A stretch of 64,000 nt of DNA from Bradyrhizobium sp. GTDB taxonomy: Bacteria > Pseudomonadota > Alphaproteobacteria > Rhizobiales > Xanthobacteraceae. Shown piece after piece: positions 49,033 through 58,022 of the stretch. How positions within the stretch are numbered: position 1 is the stretch's first letter; each line of letters opens with the position of its first letter. Location: positions 186,001 to 250,000 of the forward strand of contig NZ_JALHLP010000001.1 of the NCBI RefSeq assembly GCF_022844465.1, read 5' to 3'. Made by a program: the position numbers and the translations under genes. The notes beneath the pieces were generated by a model, which worked only from the letters and a program-made list of their open reading frames with translations, searched no databases and was not told where the DNA came from.

Positions 49033-49062
49033 CAAAGGCGCTCCCTCACGGGAGTGCCTTTG
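49033..49062 (+). terminator. Probable terminator of glnA
   Basis: CAAAGGCGCTCCC and GGGAGTGCCTTTG pair over 13 bp (one G-U) with loop TCAC; the following T-run is interrupted. It stands 27 bases after the stop codon. Confidence 0.55.
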
Positions 49063-49138
49063 TCGTTGCAGCGACGCCTTTTGCATGCTGCACCGACGCC
49101 AATATCGTCCGATTCCTGATGGCTGGCGGCGAAGGCTG

Positions 49139-49780
49139 CTACGCCGGCGACGCGATGTATTTCGAATGACTGCGGCACGCGCATCCTTCATACATGTAGG
49201 ACATCGCGCGAGGTCCTGGCGCGTACTCCACATGCAGGCTCGTAAGTTCGAAGCCGGCTAGACGGATAAGTTCATCTATCTTCCGATCCAGATGGCAGCC
49301 CCCCGCCATGCGGCGCCAAGCCGGGGTGATCCGATGCTGCCAGCGTTCGATGCCCGGCTCGGGCGAAAGTCCGTGCTCGACAAAGCAGAGAGTGCCATCG
49401 GGCTTGAGTACCCTCCGCATCTCGCGCAACGCAGCCAACGGATCCGGGATCGAACACAGCGTCCACGTCATCACCACGGTATCGATGGTGTCGTCCGCAA
49501 GCGGGATCGCGGTCGCAGAGCCCAGAAGGAGGTCAACGGGCGCCGCCGATGCTGCGGCACGCCGACGCGCGATTGCCAGCAGTCTGGGCGAAGGATCGAT
49601 CCCGTAGACCAACTCCACCTCTTTGCCATACAGCGGCAAATTCAATCCCGAGCCGACGCCGATTTCGAGTACGCGCCCGCGGGCGGCGGCGATCACCGCG
49701 CGGCGATATTTCGTGAGATGCTTCTGTCGCATGACCAAGTCGAGAATGGGCGGCAATATCCAGCGCTCATAGAAATTCAT
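49139..49780 (-). CDS. METTL7/TMT1-like class I SAM-dependent methyltransferase
   Basis: 213 residues. Motif I VLEIGVGSGLNLPLYG, then GIDPSPRLLAIARRR and a C-terminal half (VVMTWTLCSIPDP ... REMRRVLKPDGTLCFVEHG ... WRRMAGGCHLDR) that resembles METTL7/TMT1 proteins, which in animals methylate thiols and hydrogen sulfide. A bacterial phospholipid or quinone methyltransferase is the alternative. Its ATG overlaps the stop of the sterol-desaturase-family gene as ATGA. Substrate is unproven; being next to the sulfur island makes a thiol substrate worth testing. Confidence 0.75.
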   Translation of the reverse strand: MNFYERWILPPILDLVMRQKHLTKYRRAVIAAARGRVLEIGVGSGLNLPLYGKEVELVYGIDPSPRLLAIARRRAAASAAPVDLLLGSATAIPLADDTIDTVVMTWTLCSIPDPLAALREMRRVLKPDGTLCFVEHGLSPEPGIERWQHRITPAWRRMAGGCHLDRKIDELIRLAGFELTSLHVEYAPGPRAMSYMYEGCACRSHSKYIASPA

Positions 49781-50658
49781 CGTCGTCCCTCATTCGCTCT
49801 CCAGCCCGCCAGCGATTCCCCGGCTCGGCTTTCTGCTCCGACTTGTGACGCGTAGGTGCCTTTGAGGCTATCAGGCATCCCATTACCCGGTGTCATCAAT
49901 TTGGTACGCGCCCGGTATTCCGGATGCTCGGTCCCCATCAATCGATCCCACCACATAAAGTACAGCCCGAAATTCCGGGGCGCATGTTCGTGGTGCATGT
50001 CATGGTGGGTGACCATGGTCACGAGACCCAGTATCGGACGATCTGCCCAGCCCTTCGGAAACAGCTCGTAACCGCAATGACCGATGGCGTTGCGCAGCAT
50101 CATATGTGCAGTAAATGCGAAGAGACCGCCGACATGCATCGGGACGACTGCGACGAACATCGGCATGAATAGCGCGTGGATCAGGGCTTCGCCCGGATCG
50201 AACGCGTAAGCCGTCCACGGAGTTGGATTGTGTGAGCGATGGTGAGTGGCATGCACCCTCCACAGCACCGGCACGCGGTGCATGAGCCGATGCACCCAGT
50301 AGAAATAGGCATCCTGCACCACGATCATGGCAACGACGCTTCCAACGAGATAGGGCCAGCCATAGAAGGAAACGTCGGTGTAGACCTGTAATACGCCATG
50401 CATCGACCCGATCCCGATCGTTGTCCCCACAGTCGCGAAGATGCAAACCGTCACGAGCGAATGACCGATCTCCCGCCAGATTTGACCGACCGGTGGGGTA
50501 CTTCCCCGGATCTTCCTGGCTGCCAATCGCGACCGGAAGAGCACCCAGATGAGAAGGAAGACAGAGCCGGCGCCGATCAGATAGCGGGCAAGGTCGCCGG
50601 CAAGAACATATGGCCAGATTTGGCGAAATTCATCGAGGATCGATGTGAACTGCATCAT
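49777..50658 (-). CDS. Sterol desaturase / fatty-acid hydroxylase superfamily protein
   Basis: 293-residue membrane di-iron enzyme. The histidine boxes are visible: HRLMH (about 122-126), HATHH (about 136-140) and HHDMHHEHAP (near 217), embedded between four or more membrane helices. Such enzymes hydroxylate or desaturate lipids. The gene lies between the frameshifted AraC regulator (113-base gap) and the METTL7-like methyltransferase (4-base overlap), all leftward. Substrate not known. Confidence 0.85.
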   Translation of the reverse strand: MMQFTSILDEFRQIWPYVLAGDLARYLIGAGSVFLLIWVLFRSRLAARKIRGSTPPVGQIWREIGHSLVTVCIFATVGTTIGIGSMHGVLQVYTDVSFYGWPYLVGSVVAMIVVQDAYFYWVHRLMHRVPVLWRVHATHHRSHNPTPWTAYAFDPGEALIHALFMPMFVAVVPMHVGGLFAFTAHMMLRNAIGHCGYELFPKGWADRPILGLVTMVTHHDMHHEHAPRNFGLYFMWWDRLMGTEHPEYRARTKLMTPGNGMPDSLKGTYASQVGAESRAGESLAGWRANEGRR

Positions 50659-50771
50659 GGGGCGGAACTCTCCTTGCGTTGGTCCTCCACGAGAACCATC
50701 GCCGGAACTAGCCGCTACCCCCCAACCTGTCTGCTCGATTTCTGGCCAAATGCAGTCGATTTCGAAATCGT

Positions 50772-51862
50772 CTAGCTATTTTCGGATTCGATCTGCCCAT
50801 TGACGCTACGTCCCTCCGCCAGCGCGACGCTCCGGTAAGCCGTTGCGGATTGGCCGGTCTCGGCGCGGAAGGCGCGATTGAATGGAGGAAGCGAGGCAAA
50901 GCCGGAATCGAGCGCGATGGTGAGCACCGGCAAATGCGCCAGTCTAGGGTCACGCAAGGCGGCCTTCGCAGCAATAATGCGATGCCGGTTCACGTAGGCG
51001 TTGAAATTGCTATAGCCGAGCGCCTCGTTGATGTGTTTGCGCAAACGATGTTCCGGCACCCCCAATCGTTTGGCGAGCGTGGCAATCGTCAAGCCTTGCT
51101 CGAGGTACACGCTGTCGATTGTAATGGCATGCTCCAGGGCCGCGCCCAGGGCCTCATCGACCAGCCTCTGGCGATCCTGGACCGGAGCAGGTTCGGCCTG
51201 TTTGGCAGGCGTCGTGTTTTGGAATGCCAGGCGCGTTGCCGATGCGCGGAGCAGCCATGCTGCCGCCGATGCCGCAAGGATCGAGACAAGCCCGGATTGT
51301 AGCGCCAGCATCCAGGCACTTGCGGGTCGCCCGGCAAGGGTGACCTCAGCGATCGCAATTCCACGGTCACCAGACTTCCGCCGATCAGAAACAGCAGCCT
51401 GAACCGCCTGCGATTCTCCAAAAGGTCGTTGTCGTAGCCGCGCCAGGCCAGCAACAATACGTGAGCGACAAGGGTCAGAATAATCAGATTGTGGATGACG
51501 GCGAGCGCCTGCCCAGGAGCAGCGAGTTCGTTGATGTGGGCTCCAATACGAGCAAAACCCAAAGTCAGCACAACCAACAGGACGCCAACATGTAAGGTTT
51601 CGAGGCGAAAGTCGTCCTCCAGCAGCGCCAGCGCAAACCACCAGAAAAAAACGCTGTTTCCAATGCATAGCGGCACCAGCAACGAGGTGGCACCCCAGAC
51701 CCCCGGAGCGCCCGAGCAAAACATATAGGCGGCGGTACCGATTCCAAACAGCACACCCAATCGCGCCCGGAAATCAAACCTTGCGTCGCGCAGCAGCAGG
51801 AACGCGGTTAGCAGCGCCAATGCGGCGGCGGCTGGTCGGAAGAAGGCGTCGATCTCAGGCAT
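50772..51862 (-). pseudogene. AraC-family regulator with N-terminal membrane domain, frameshifted
   Basis: Two overlapping frames together make one protein of about 363 residues. The first part (from the ATG at 51862) has hydrophobic segments (LLVPLCIGNSVFFWWFALAL, ALAVIHNLIILTLVAHVLLL). Near 51345-51360 it must shift frame by one missing base, after LLFLIGGSLVT, to continue as GIAIAEVTLAGRP, a last membrane segment and a C-terminal AraC double helix-turn-helix (LTIATLAKRLGVPEHRLRKH ... SGFASLPPFNRAFRAETG). Either the gene is broken or the base is a sequencing error. It lies upstream of, and presumably controls, the desaturase-family gene. Confidence 0.8.
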
Positions 51863-52025
51863 TGATCAGGTTCGAACACATCATCAACTCATCCCAACAA
51901 AAGCCAGCGTTCGCTGCGACAGATATGGACCACCTTCTAACAACCGCCGCCGCTCGCGTCGACTCAAGAAGGCCTGACATTCTCGCCGACACGAATACGT
52001 GGCAGGATCCAGCGTTCCTGGAGAT

Positions 52026-52817
52026 TCATGATCGCACCTCCGTCAGCCAGCCCGCCGCGGCCAAGGCGATTACCTTAAGCGATTCCTCGGCTCCATCCGC
52101 GACGCCTTTTTCAAAGTCTCCCTCGACCCGACCCATCTGGTTGGTTACGTGCGCCAGGCAAAGCACCGCGCAATCGCGGGCTTTCGCAAACGCGTAGAGC
52201 GCCGCCGCCTCCATCTCCACGGCAAGAATGCCGGCGTTCTTTGCCGCGTCGATCGCCTGCTCCGTTTCCCTGAATGGAGCATCGGTGGTCCATGTCGCGC
52301 CGGACTGAATTGGAATGCCCGCCGCAATCAGCACTTGCCTTGCCATTTGCGTCAGCTCAGGAGCCGCTTCGCTGTAGTCGGACGGCGGCAGGTAATGGTA
52401 ACTGGTGCCTTCGTCGCGAAGCGCACGCTCGATGACAATAAAATATGGCGGCGCTTGCACGGGCAGAATTTGGCCTGAAGAAGTCATGCTTACAAGAAAC
52501 CGGCAGCCCGATGCAAACAACTCTTCTGCGACCAGGACGGCAAACGCGGCTCCGACAACGCAGCCCACAATGCCATATTCATTTCCGCCTCCATGAAACA
52601 CATAGAGATCGGTGTGGTAGCAGGCCCAACCGGGGTGGCGGTCAGCCACTCCTGCAGCGCGCAGATATCGCACCATGTCGCCGTCGGGATCGAGGATACA
52701 GATTTCCGGAACGGCGGCTGCGGATAAGCCCTTCTGGCGGCGGGCTTCGCGCAACAGGTTCTCGGGTTTGAAGGCGGACACGGCGCCATATTCCTTGTGT
52801 GACAGGATCGGTGGCAT
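52026..52817 (-). CDS. Nucleoside phosphorylase family protein (uridine phosphorylase-like)
   Basis: 263 residues from the ATG at 52817. The family's phosphate and nucleoside sites are suggested by VFHGGGNEYGIVGCVVGAAF, WTTDAPFRET and AVEMEAAALYAFA (with the Glu that contacts the ribose). Uridine phosphorylase-like enzymes split nucleosides to base and ribose-1-phosphate. It is the last gene of the sulfur operon, 11 bases after the methyltransferase gene. No strong ribosome site; GAGAAAA is the best. A thio- or methylthio-nucleoside substrate would fit the neighbours but is only inference. Confidence 0.7.
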   Translation of the reverse strand: MPPILSHKEYGAVSAFKPENLLREARRQKGLSAAAVPEICILDPDGDMVRYLRAAGVADRHPGWACYHTDLYVFHGGGNEYGIVGCVVGAAFAVLVAEELFASGCRFLVSMTSSGQILPVQAPPYFIVIERALRDEGTSYHYLPPSDYSEAAPELTQMARQVLIAAGIPIQSGATWTTDAPFRETEQAIDAAKNAGILAVEMEAAALYAFAKARDCAVLCLAHVTNQMGRVEGDFEKGVADGAEESLKVIALAAAGWLTEVRS

Positions 52818-52828
52818 TTTTAATTTTC

Positions 52829-53587
52829 TCACTGTCTTGCTTCTCCGTATCCGCCACCGACTCGTTCCACCTTCGCCGCAGACATGGCCAGAAATGCAGC
52901 TCCGAACGTCGTCTCCTGCCCAAGCCATAAATCAACCGGGGCAAGGAGCCGTGCCGCGATGCCGAACGGCGGATAGTACACGGCTCCATGTATCGCGACG
53001 ACACGTAGCCCTGCCGCCTCGGCGAGGCTCCGCAGGTCCGCCGCCGTCCGGAATTTCACTGCGCGCCAGACCGGATGCCCCAGCCAGCCGCGTATGCGCC
53101 GTTGCGCGGCCCAAAGGCTCCAGCGTCCGAGTTCGCCGATGACAAGCCGTCCTCCGGGCTTGAGAACGCGGGCGATTTCCTTCACCGCGCGCTCGGCGTC
53201 CTGAACAAAGCAGAGCACGGTCACCGCCACCACGACATCGAAAGTTGCGTCCCCAAACGGCAGGCTCTCGGCGTCGCCCTCCACGAACTGAACCCGGGTC
53301 GCTTCATTTTTTTCGCGAACACGGGCGGCTGCAATCATGGACGGATCGGCATCGAGCGCCGTTACGGTTGCGCCTTGCTGCGCCAGCCCGAAGGCAATTG
53401 CGCCATCGCCGCAACCGACATCGAGCAACTTCTGGCCGTCAACCTTGCCAAGCAGTCTCGCGAGCAGTTGTCGCTCAAGGGCGTCAGTGATCCGGCCGAG
53501 ACGGCTCGATCGCCACCGGACGTAAGACTCGGTCAGCTCTTCCGCCGGTTGCGCCCCGCCCATGCCGCGTGTCGCGCCACGGGTCAT
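52829..53587 (-). CDS. Class I SAM-dependent methyltransferase of the sulfur island
   Basis: 252 residues. Motif I LLDVGCGDGAIAFGLAQ, then VTALDADPSMIAAAR, VEGDAESLPFGDATFDVV and RVLKPGGRLVIGELG: a UbiE/arsenite-methyltransferase-like small-molecule enzyme. The ATG overlaps the cysteine desulfurase stop (ATGA). No cysteines like those of ArsM are seen in the active region. Substrate unknown; a sulfur compound is suggested by context. Confidence 0.75.
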   Translation of the reverse strand: MTRGATRGMGGAQPAEELTESYVRWRSSRLGRITDALERQLLARLLGKVDGQKLLDVGCGDGAIAFGLAQQGATVTALDADPSMIAAARVREKNEATRVQFVEGDAESLPFGDATFDVVVAVTVLCFVQDAERAVKEIARVLKPGGRLVIGELGRWSLWAAQRRIRGWLGHPVWRAVKFRTAADLRSLAEAAGLRVVAIHGAVYYPPFGIAARLLAPVDLWLGQETTFGAAFLAMSAAKVERVGGGYGEARQ

Positions 53588-54717
53588 GATGCGGCCGCGA
53601 GGGCGCTACTCAGGCGTTCGGCGACCGCGTCCATTTCCTCGCGAGTCGTTCCGCGCCCGAGGCTGAAGCGGATGGCGCCTATGCCCACTTCGGGCGCGAC
53701 GCTCATCGCCTCAAGGACCGGCGATAGCTCGATGCGCCCCGAATGGCACGCCGAGCCCGTCGAGCCGGCGACGCCGTCCAACTGCTGCAGTATTTCGGAA
53801 CCGACGCGGCCAATGAAGGAAACGTTGAGCGTGTTCGGCAGACGATGCGTCGGATGTCCATTGAGGGCGATTCGGTTACCAAACCGCGACTTCAGTCCGA
53901 GCCAGAAATGACAGCGCAAGGCGCGCACTCGTTCCATCGACGAGCGATCACGCGCCAGCTCGCAAGCCTTGCCGAGACCCACCGCCAACAACGCGCTCTC
54001 GGTTCCGGCGCGCCGCCCGCTCTCGTGTCCGGCCCCGTGAATGAGCGGTTCTAGCGTGACGCCACGGCGTACGAACAGGGCGCCGACACCCTTGGGCGCG
54101 TAGAGCTTATGTCCGGCGATCGAGAGCAGATCGACGCCGAGCCCGTTCACGTCTGTTGCAATCTTGCCGACCGATTGGGCGGCGTCGGTATGAAAGAGGA
54201 CGCCATGTTCGCGGGCGATGCGCGCACACTCTTCGATCGGCTGGATGGTGCCCACCTCGTTGTTGGCGTGCATGATGCTGATGAGGATGGTGCGCGGCGT
54301 GATGGCCCGGCTGAGATCATCGGGATCGACGCGCCCAAATCTGTCCACGGGCAGATAAGTTATCCGCCCGCCCAGGCGTTCAAGAAACCGGCACGGTTCA
54401 ATGATCGCCGGGTGTTCGATCCGCGTAGTAATAATATGATCGCCACTGTCGCGCCGCGCAAAATACACGCCCTTGAGCGCAAGATTGTTGGCTTCGCTGC
54501 CGCCGCTGGTGAAGACGACTTCATCATTCGCACAGCCGAGCAGAGCCGCAATCTGCCCACGCGCTTTTTCAAGGGCGGCTTTAGCAGGCGCTGTGGCCCA
54601 ATGCCCGCTCGACGGGTTGCCGAAGTGATCCGCAAGAAACGGCGTCATCGCGGCGGCGACCGCCGGATCGATCGGGGTGCTGGCGTTGTAGTCGAGATAG
54701 ATGCGCTGCGTGGTCAT
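53584..54717 (-). CDS. Cysteine desulfurase (NifS/IscS-like)
   Basis: 377-residue PLP enzyme that removes sulfur from cysteine and forms an enzyme persulfide. N-terminus YLDYNASTPIDPAV, PLP-Lys segment SIAGHKLYAPKG (Lys near 206), and the active-site Cys in GSACHSGRIELSP (near 324) instead of the usual GSACTSG. No IscU, SufU or other iron-sulfur scaffold gene is near, so it probably serves a dedicated acceptor, such as the DsrE protein or a thiolated product. It overlaps both neighbours by 4 bases (ATGA), so translation of the three is coupled. Confidence 0.9.
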   Translation of the reverse strand: MTTQRIYLDYNASTPIDPAVAAAMTPFLADHFGNPSSGHWATAPAKAALEKARGQIAALLGCANDEVVFTSGGSEANNLALKGVYFARRDSGDHIITTRIEHPAIIEPCRFLERLGGRITYLPVDRFGRVDPDDLSRAITPRTILISIMHANNEVGTIQPIEECARIAREHGVLFHTDAAQSVGKIATDVNGLGVDLLSIAGHKLYAPKGVGALFVRRGVTLEPLIHGAGHESGRRAGTESALLAVGLGKACELARDRSSMERVRALRCHFWLGLKSRFGNRIALNGHPTHRLPNTLNVSFIGRVGSEILQQLDGVAGSTGSACHSGRIELSPVLEAMSVAPEVGIGAIRFSLGRGTTREEMDAVAERLSSALAAAS

Positions 54718-55823
54718 GTCGCCGTGACCCCGCTCGTTGCCGCGGAAGCTGTACGATGTTCATTGGCTGCTTCGGCAGGCGCCTCGAACAACCGAGCTCC
54801 CAGAAAACCGCCTGCGCCGATCGAAAGTGCCGCGAGAACTGAGCCGAGCGACAACGTCGAGAGCCCCGTCAATCCCTGGCCGACCGTGCAGCCCATGGCG
54901 AACACGCCGCCCATACCCATCAAGACGGCTCCGCCCAACTGACGAATGAAGTCCCGCTGGTCGCCAAATCCCTCGATCCGAAAGCGGCGGCGAGCCAGCG
55001 CCATCAGGAAGGCCCCGAGGATGACGCCGCCCACCAGTGCAATCCCGAAATTGGCGCTCATCCCAGTGAAGAGCATGACGTATTGCAAGCTGTCGCCAAG
55101 CGGAGCGACGAATGTCAGGCTCGAAGGCGACGTCGGGTTGAACTCGTCCTGCGCCAGGACGCCGGTGAGGTACCAGCCCGCCGTCACAAGCAAACCGATC
55201 GCCAGACCAGCGATAATATTGCGCGGCGAAGAACGAAAGGCCGAGTTTGCGAAGCAGACCACCGCAAGGGCACCCGCAGCGACAAGGGCGACGATCCAGC
55301 GCGCCTGATCAGCCGCCACCCCTAAAACTCCGGCAAGGAGTTCCGCCACGCCGGCAGCGCCGAGATTGACGCGTGTCAGGCGTTCCAGTTCGATACGGCC
55401 TGGTCCAAGAATCCCACGCATGGCAGCATAGGCGGAAACGGAGAAGACAAGAACGACCACCAGAGCCCGCAGGTTGCCGCCGCCGAGGCGAACGAGATTC
55501 CGCGCGGCGCAACCTTGCGCCAGCATCATGCCGATTCCGAACATGAGACCGCCCAGCACGGGGCCGGCGAGGTTCAAGGGGGCGGTCAGGTAAACCGCCT
55601 TGCGCAGGTCCACCACCTCGAAGCCCAGCAACAACTGAGCGGAAAAGATCGCCGCGGCCATCGCCAACAGCCAGGCACGCAGGCGGTTGCCGTCTCCTGA
55701 CCGCACGAAATCAAGGATCGCCCCGCTGCTGCAAAACGCTGTCGCTTGGACAACAGCTCCGAACAGTAGCCCGATCGCCAGACCGCCCAGCGTGGCAAGC
55801 TGCGTTGGTTCCCACTGACCCAT
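54714..55823 (-). CDS. YeeE/YedE (TsuA-type) sulfur-compound transporter
   Basis: About 369 residues with about ten membrane helices. Conserved cysteine motifs lie in TAFCSSGAILDF, AQGCAARNLVRLGGGN and AMGCTVGQGLTG, corresponding to the Cys residues that relay thiosulfate in TsuA. The ATG at 55823 follows AAGGAGCAGGGC and is preferred to one 10 codons upstream. The neighbouring cysteine desulfurase and DsrE genes support a role in sulfane-sulfur import; some YedE proteins are linked to selenium instead, but no selD or selA is present here. Confidence 0.88.
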   Translation of the reverse strand: MGQWEPTQLATLGGLAIGLLFGAVVQATAFCSSGAILDFVRSGDGNRLRAWLLAMAAAIFSAQLLLGFEVVDLRKAVYLTAPLNLAGPVLGGLMFGIGMMLAQGCAARNLVRLGGGNLRALVVVLVFSVSAYAAMRGILGPGRIELERLTRVNLGAAGVAELLAGVLGVAADQARWIVALVAAGALAVVCFANSAFRSSPRNIIAGLAIGLLVTAGWYLTGVLAQDEFNPTSPSSLTFVAPLGDSLQYVMLFTGMSANFGIALVGGVILGAFLMALARRRFRIEGFGDQRDFIRQLGGAVLMGMGGVFAMGCTVGQGLTGLSTLSLGSVLAALSIGAGGFLGARLFEAPAEAANEHRTASAATSGVTAT

Positions 55824-55885
55824 GCCCTGCTCCTTGAATGTCCATGAGCGCATAAACGCCCTTCCGGGGAAGAGACAACGTGGCG

Positions 55886-56239
55886 TCAGAAGACGAACAC
55901 CTTATCGGCCTCCAGGGTCGCCGCCGCGAGCTCGTCCATGGTGCTGCGGCGCGCGCCCGGCATCAGGGCGGCGTCATCGAGACCGCGCGCGTCCATGCAG
56001 GTACCGCACAACAACACCTTGCCATGGGCGGCGACCACGCGTTTCAGCATCCGTTCCAGATTGTAGAACCCATCCGGCGTTTTCTGGCCCGCTTTGCCGG
56101 CAACGACCGCGTCGGCCATGAGAAACACTGTCACGCCCGCCTGAGGATCCGTCTTGAGCAGCGCTTGCGCCAGCCTCAAGCCGTTGTAGACACGTTCAGT
56201 ACCGTAAGGCGGGTCATTCAGGATGAACAGAATCTGCAC
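55886..56239 (-). CDS. DsrE-family sulfurtransferase
   Basis: 117 residues from a GTG at 56239 (preceded by AAGGAAGGG); the frame up to 56281 is an alternative. DsrE/TusD-like fold: starts QILFILNDPPYGTERVYNGL, with Cys residues in LLCGTCMDARGL that could carry a persulfide. Such proteins pass sulfur between donor and acceptor. It lies between the SHOCT protein and the YeeE transporter. Confidence 0.85.
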   Translation of the reverse strand: MQILFILNDPPYGTERVYNGLRLAQALLKTDPQAGVTVFLMADAVVAGKAGQKTPDGFYNLERMLKRVVAAHGKVLLCGTCMDARGLDDAALMPGARRSTMDELAAATLEADKVFVF

Positions 56240-56319
56240 GGGAGCCCTTCCTTCTCGCTGTCGAGGGCGCTCGGTTGGCATGGGATTTCTGCATCAACCA
56301 ACCATCCAATGAAGACACC

Positions 56320-56697
56320 TCAATCGCCGAGCACACGGCGCCGCTGCTCGAACTCGTCCTTGTCGATCTCGCCCCGCGCAAAGCGCTCCTTGAGAATATC
56401 GATGGCTGTGCGGCCAGGCGGCGCGTGATGCGATGGGGAAGTGCCCTGCCATGGCCCGCCGACCCAACGCACAAGAAGGGCTGCAGCAGCAATCAACACC
56501 GCAAGTACAAGGATCATGAACAGCGGACCGAGTATCATGGCGTACCCTCCTCCGCCCCACCACATCATATGTGGCCCATAGGCGTATCTGTCGGCGTCTG
56601 ATGGTGCCTGAGCCCATGCCGCGCTCGATAAAAGCGCCAGAGCGGATCCCGTCGCAACGATTCTGATCAAAGCTTCTGGCACTGGCGTGCCCTCCAT
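56320..56697 (-). CDS. SHOCT-domain membrane protein
   Basis: 125 residues: signal-like N-terminus, one membrane helix (about 53-75, MILGPLFMILVLAVLIAAAA) preceded by an aromatic/Gly stretch (HMMWWGGGG), and a C-terminal SHOCT motif (AIDILKERFARGEIDKDEFEQRR). SHOCT segments are short oligomerisation or docking elements. Proteins of this type often lie in metal- or stress-related operons. It is 20 bases from the MFS gene in the sulfur operon; role unknown. Confidence 0.75.
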   Translation of the reverse strand: MEGTPVPEALIRIVATGSALALLSSAAWAQAPSDADRYAYGPHMMWWGGGGYAMILGPLFMILVLAVLIAAAALLVRWVGGPWQGTSPSHHAPPGRTAIDILKERFARGEIDKDEFEQRRRVLGD

Positions 56698-56717
56698 ATT
56701 GGCGGATCATCGAATTG

Positions 56718-58019
56718 TCATTCTAATTGGCCGAGCGGTTTGGCCGCTTGCGTAAGGTCAAGGGCGTCGCCCGCACGCTCGCGCATGAGCACAGCGACAA
56801 CGGCGCCTGAGAGAAAAGTCAGCGCAGCAATCGACCCTATCGCCCACCCCATCCCGAAAATGTCGGCGATGATGCCCGCCGAGAGCGCGCCGATGGCATA
56901 ACCGAGGTCGCGCCAAAACCGGTAGACGCTGAGCGAGCGCGCCCGCCACGTCGGATGCGAGGCGTCGGAAACGGCCGCAATCAGGCTCGGGTAGACCATC
57001 GCCGTTCCTAGCCCGAGCAGAAGACTGCCGACCAGCCACCATCGGTACTCGCGTGTGGCGGCGGTGAGGAACAGGCCGGCTGACTGGATCCACATGCCGG
57101 CGACGATCAGGCCCTTGCGACCCCAGCGATCGCTCAAGGGACCGGTGGCGATCTGCAGGATTCCCCATGTCGCGGGGTAGATCGCCTTCAGAATGCCGAT
57201 GCGCTCGACGCCCAGGCCGAAGGAGGCAAAGAACAGCGGGAAGATGCCCCAGCTCATACCGTCGTTGAGGTTGTTGACGAGGCCGGCTTGCGACGCCGCG
57301 AAGAGATTGCGGTCCCGGAACGAGGTGAGCACGAAGATTTCCCGGAAGCTCATCGGAATTGACGGCTGTGACGACGCAGCGGCTTCGAGCCGGACGTGAT
57401 CCCGCGTGTCGCGGACCAGCATGATCGACAACGCTGCTCCCAGGATCGCATAACCGATACCGAGATAGATCGGCACTGGTCGAAGACCGTATCGAGAGGC
57501 GAGATAGCCGGTGAGGAATGCCGTGACGCCAACAGCGAGGTAGCCGGCAAATTCGTTGAGCCCGACCGCAAGGCCGCGCGACTTCGGCCCGACCAGATCG
57601 ACCTTCATGATCACCGTCATCGACCAGGCAAGCCCCTGATTGATGCCGAGCAGCGCATTGGCCGCAATGATCCATCCCCAACTCGGAGCCCACATGATCA
57701 TGAAGGGAACGGGCAGCCCGACCAGCCAGCCGAGCACGAGAACACGCTTCCGGCCCCAGGTATCGGCGAGCTGCCCTGAGACGAGATTGGCAAGGGCCTT
57801 GATGACGCCGAAGCTGACGATGAACGATACAATGATCGTCGTCGAGGCAATGCCGAACTCTTCCGACCCGATCAGCGGCACGACCGTGCGCTCGATCCCG
57901 ACCATGCCGCCGACAAAGGCGTTGATCAGAATGAGCAGCGCGAACTGCCGCCAGTTTTCCCTGAGCCCGAGCCTGACGCGCGAGTGTTCTGATTGTGAAG
58001 TCGAAGCCGCTTCGCTCAT
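56718..58019 (-). CDS. MFS transporter of the sulfur island
   Basis: 433 residues with 12 predicted membrane helices and the MFS loop motif ADTWGRKRVLVLGW after helix 2 and DRWGRKGLIVAG in the second half. Substrate is unknown; it may export sulfite or another end product, or be an unrelated carrier. It starts 3 bases after the stop of the metallo-beta-lactamase gene, so it belongs to the same operon. Confidence 0.8.
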   Translation of the reverse strand: MSEAASTSQSEHSRVRLGLRENWRQFALLILINAFVGGMVGIERTVVPLIGSEEFGIASTTIIVSFIVSFGVIKALANLVSGQLADTWGRKRVLVLGWLVGLPVPFMIMWAPSWGWIIAANALLGINQGLAWSMTVIMKVDLVGPKSRGLAVGLNEFAGYLAVGVTAFLTGYLASRYGLRPVPIYLGIGYAILGAALSIMLVRDTRDHVRLEAAASSQPSIPMSFREIFVLTSFRDRNLFAASQAGLVNNLNDGMSWGIFPLFFASFGLGVERIGILKAIYPATWGILQIATGPLSDRWGRKGLIVAGMWIQSAGLFLTAATREYRWWLVGSLLLGLGTAMVYPSLIAAVSDASHPTWRARSLSVYRFWRDLGYAIGALSAGIIADIFGMGWAIGSIAALTFLSGAVVAVLMRERAGDALDLTQAAKPLGQLE

Positions 58020-58022
58020 CGG

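Noticed and set aside
54714..55823. Selenium-metabolism locus (YedE type)
   Set aside because: The YeeE/YedE transporter and NifS-like gene could suggest selenium, but selD, selA and YedF-type genes are missing, and the regulator and persulfide-dioxygenase-like protein point to sulfane sulfur.
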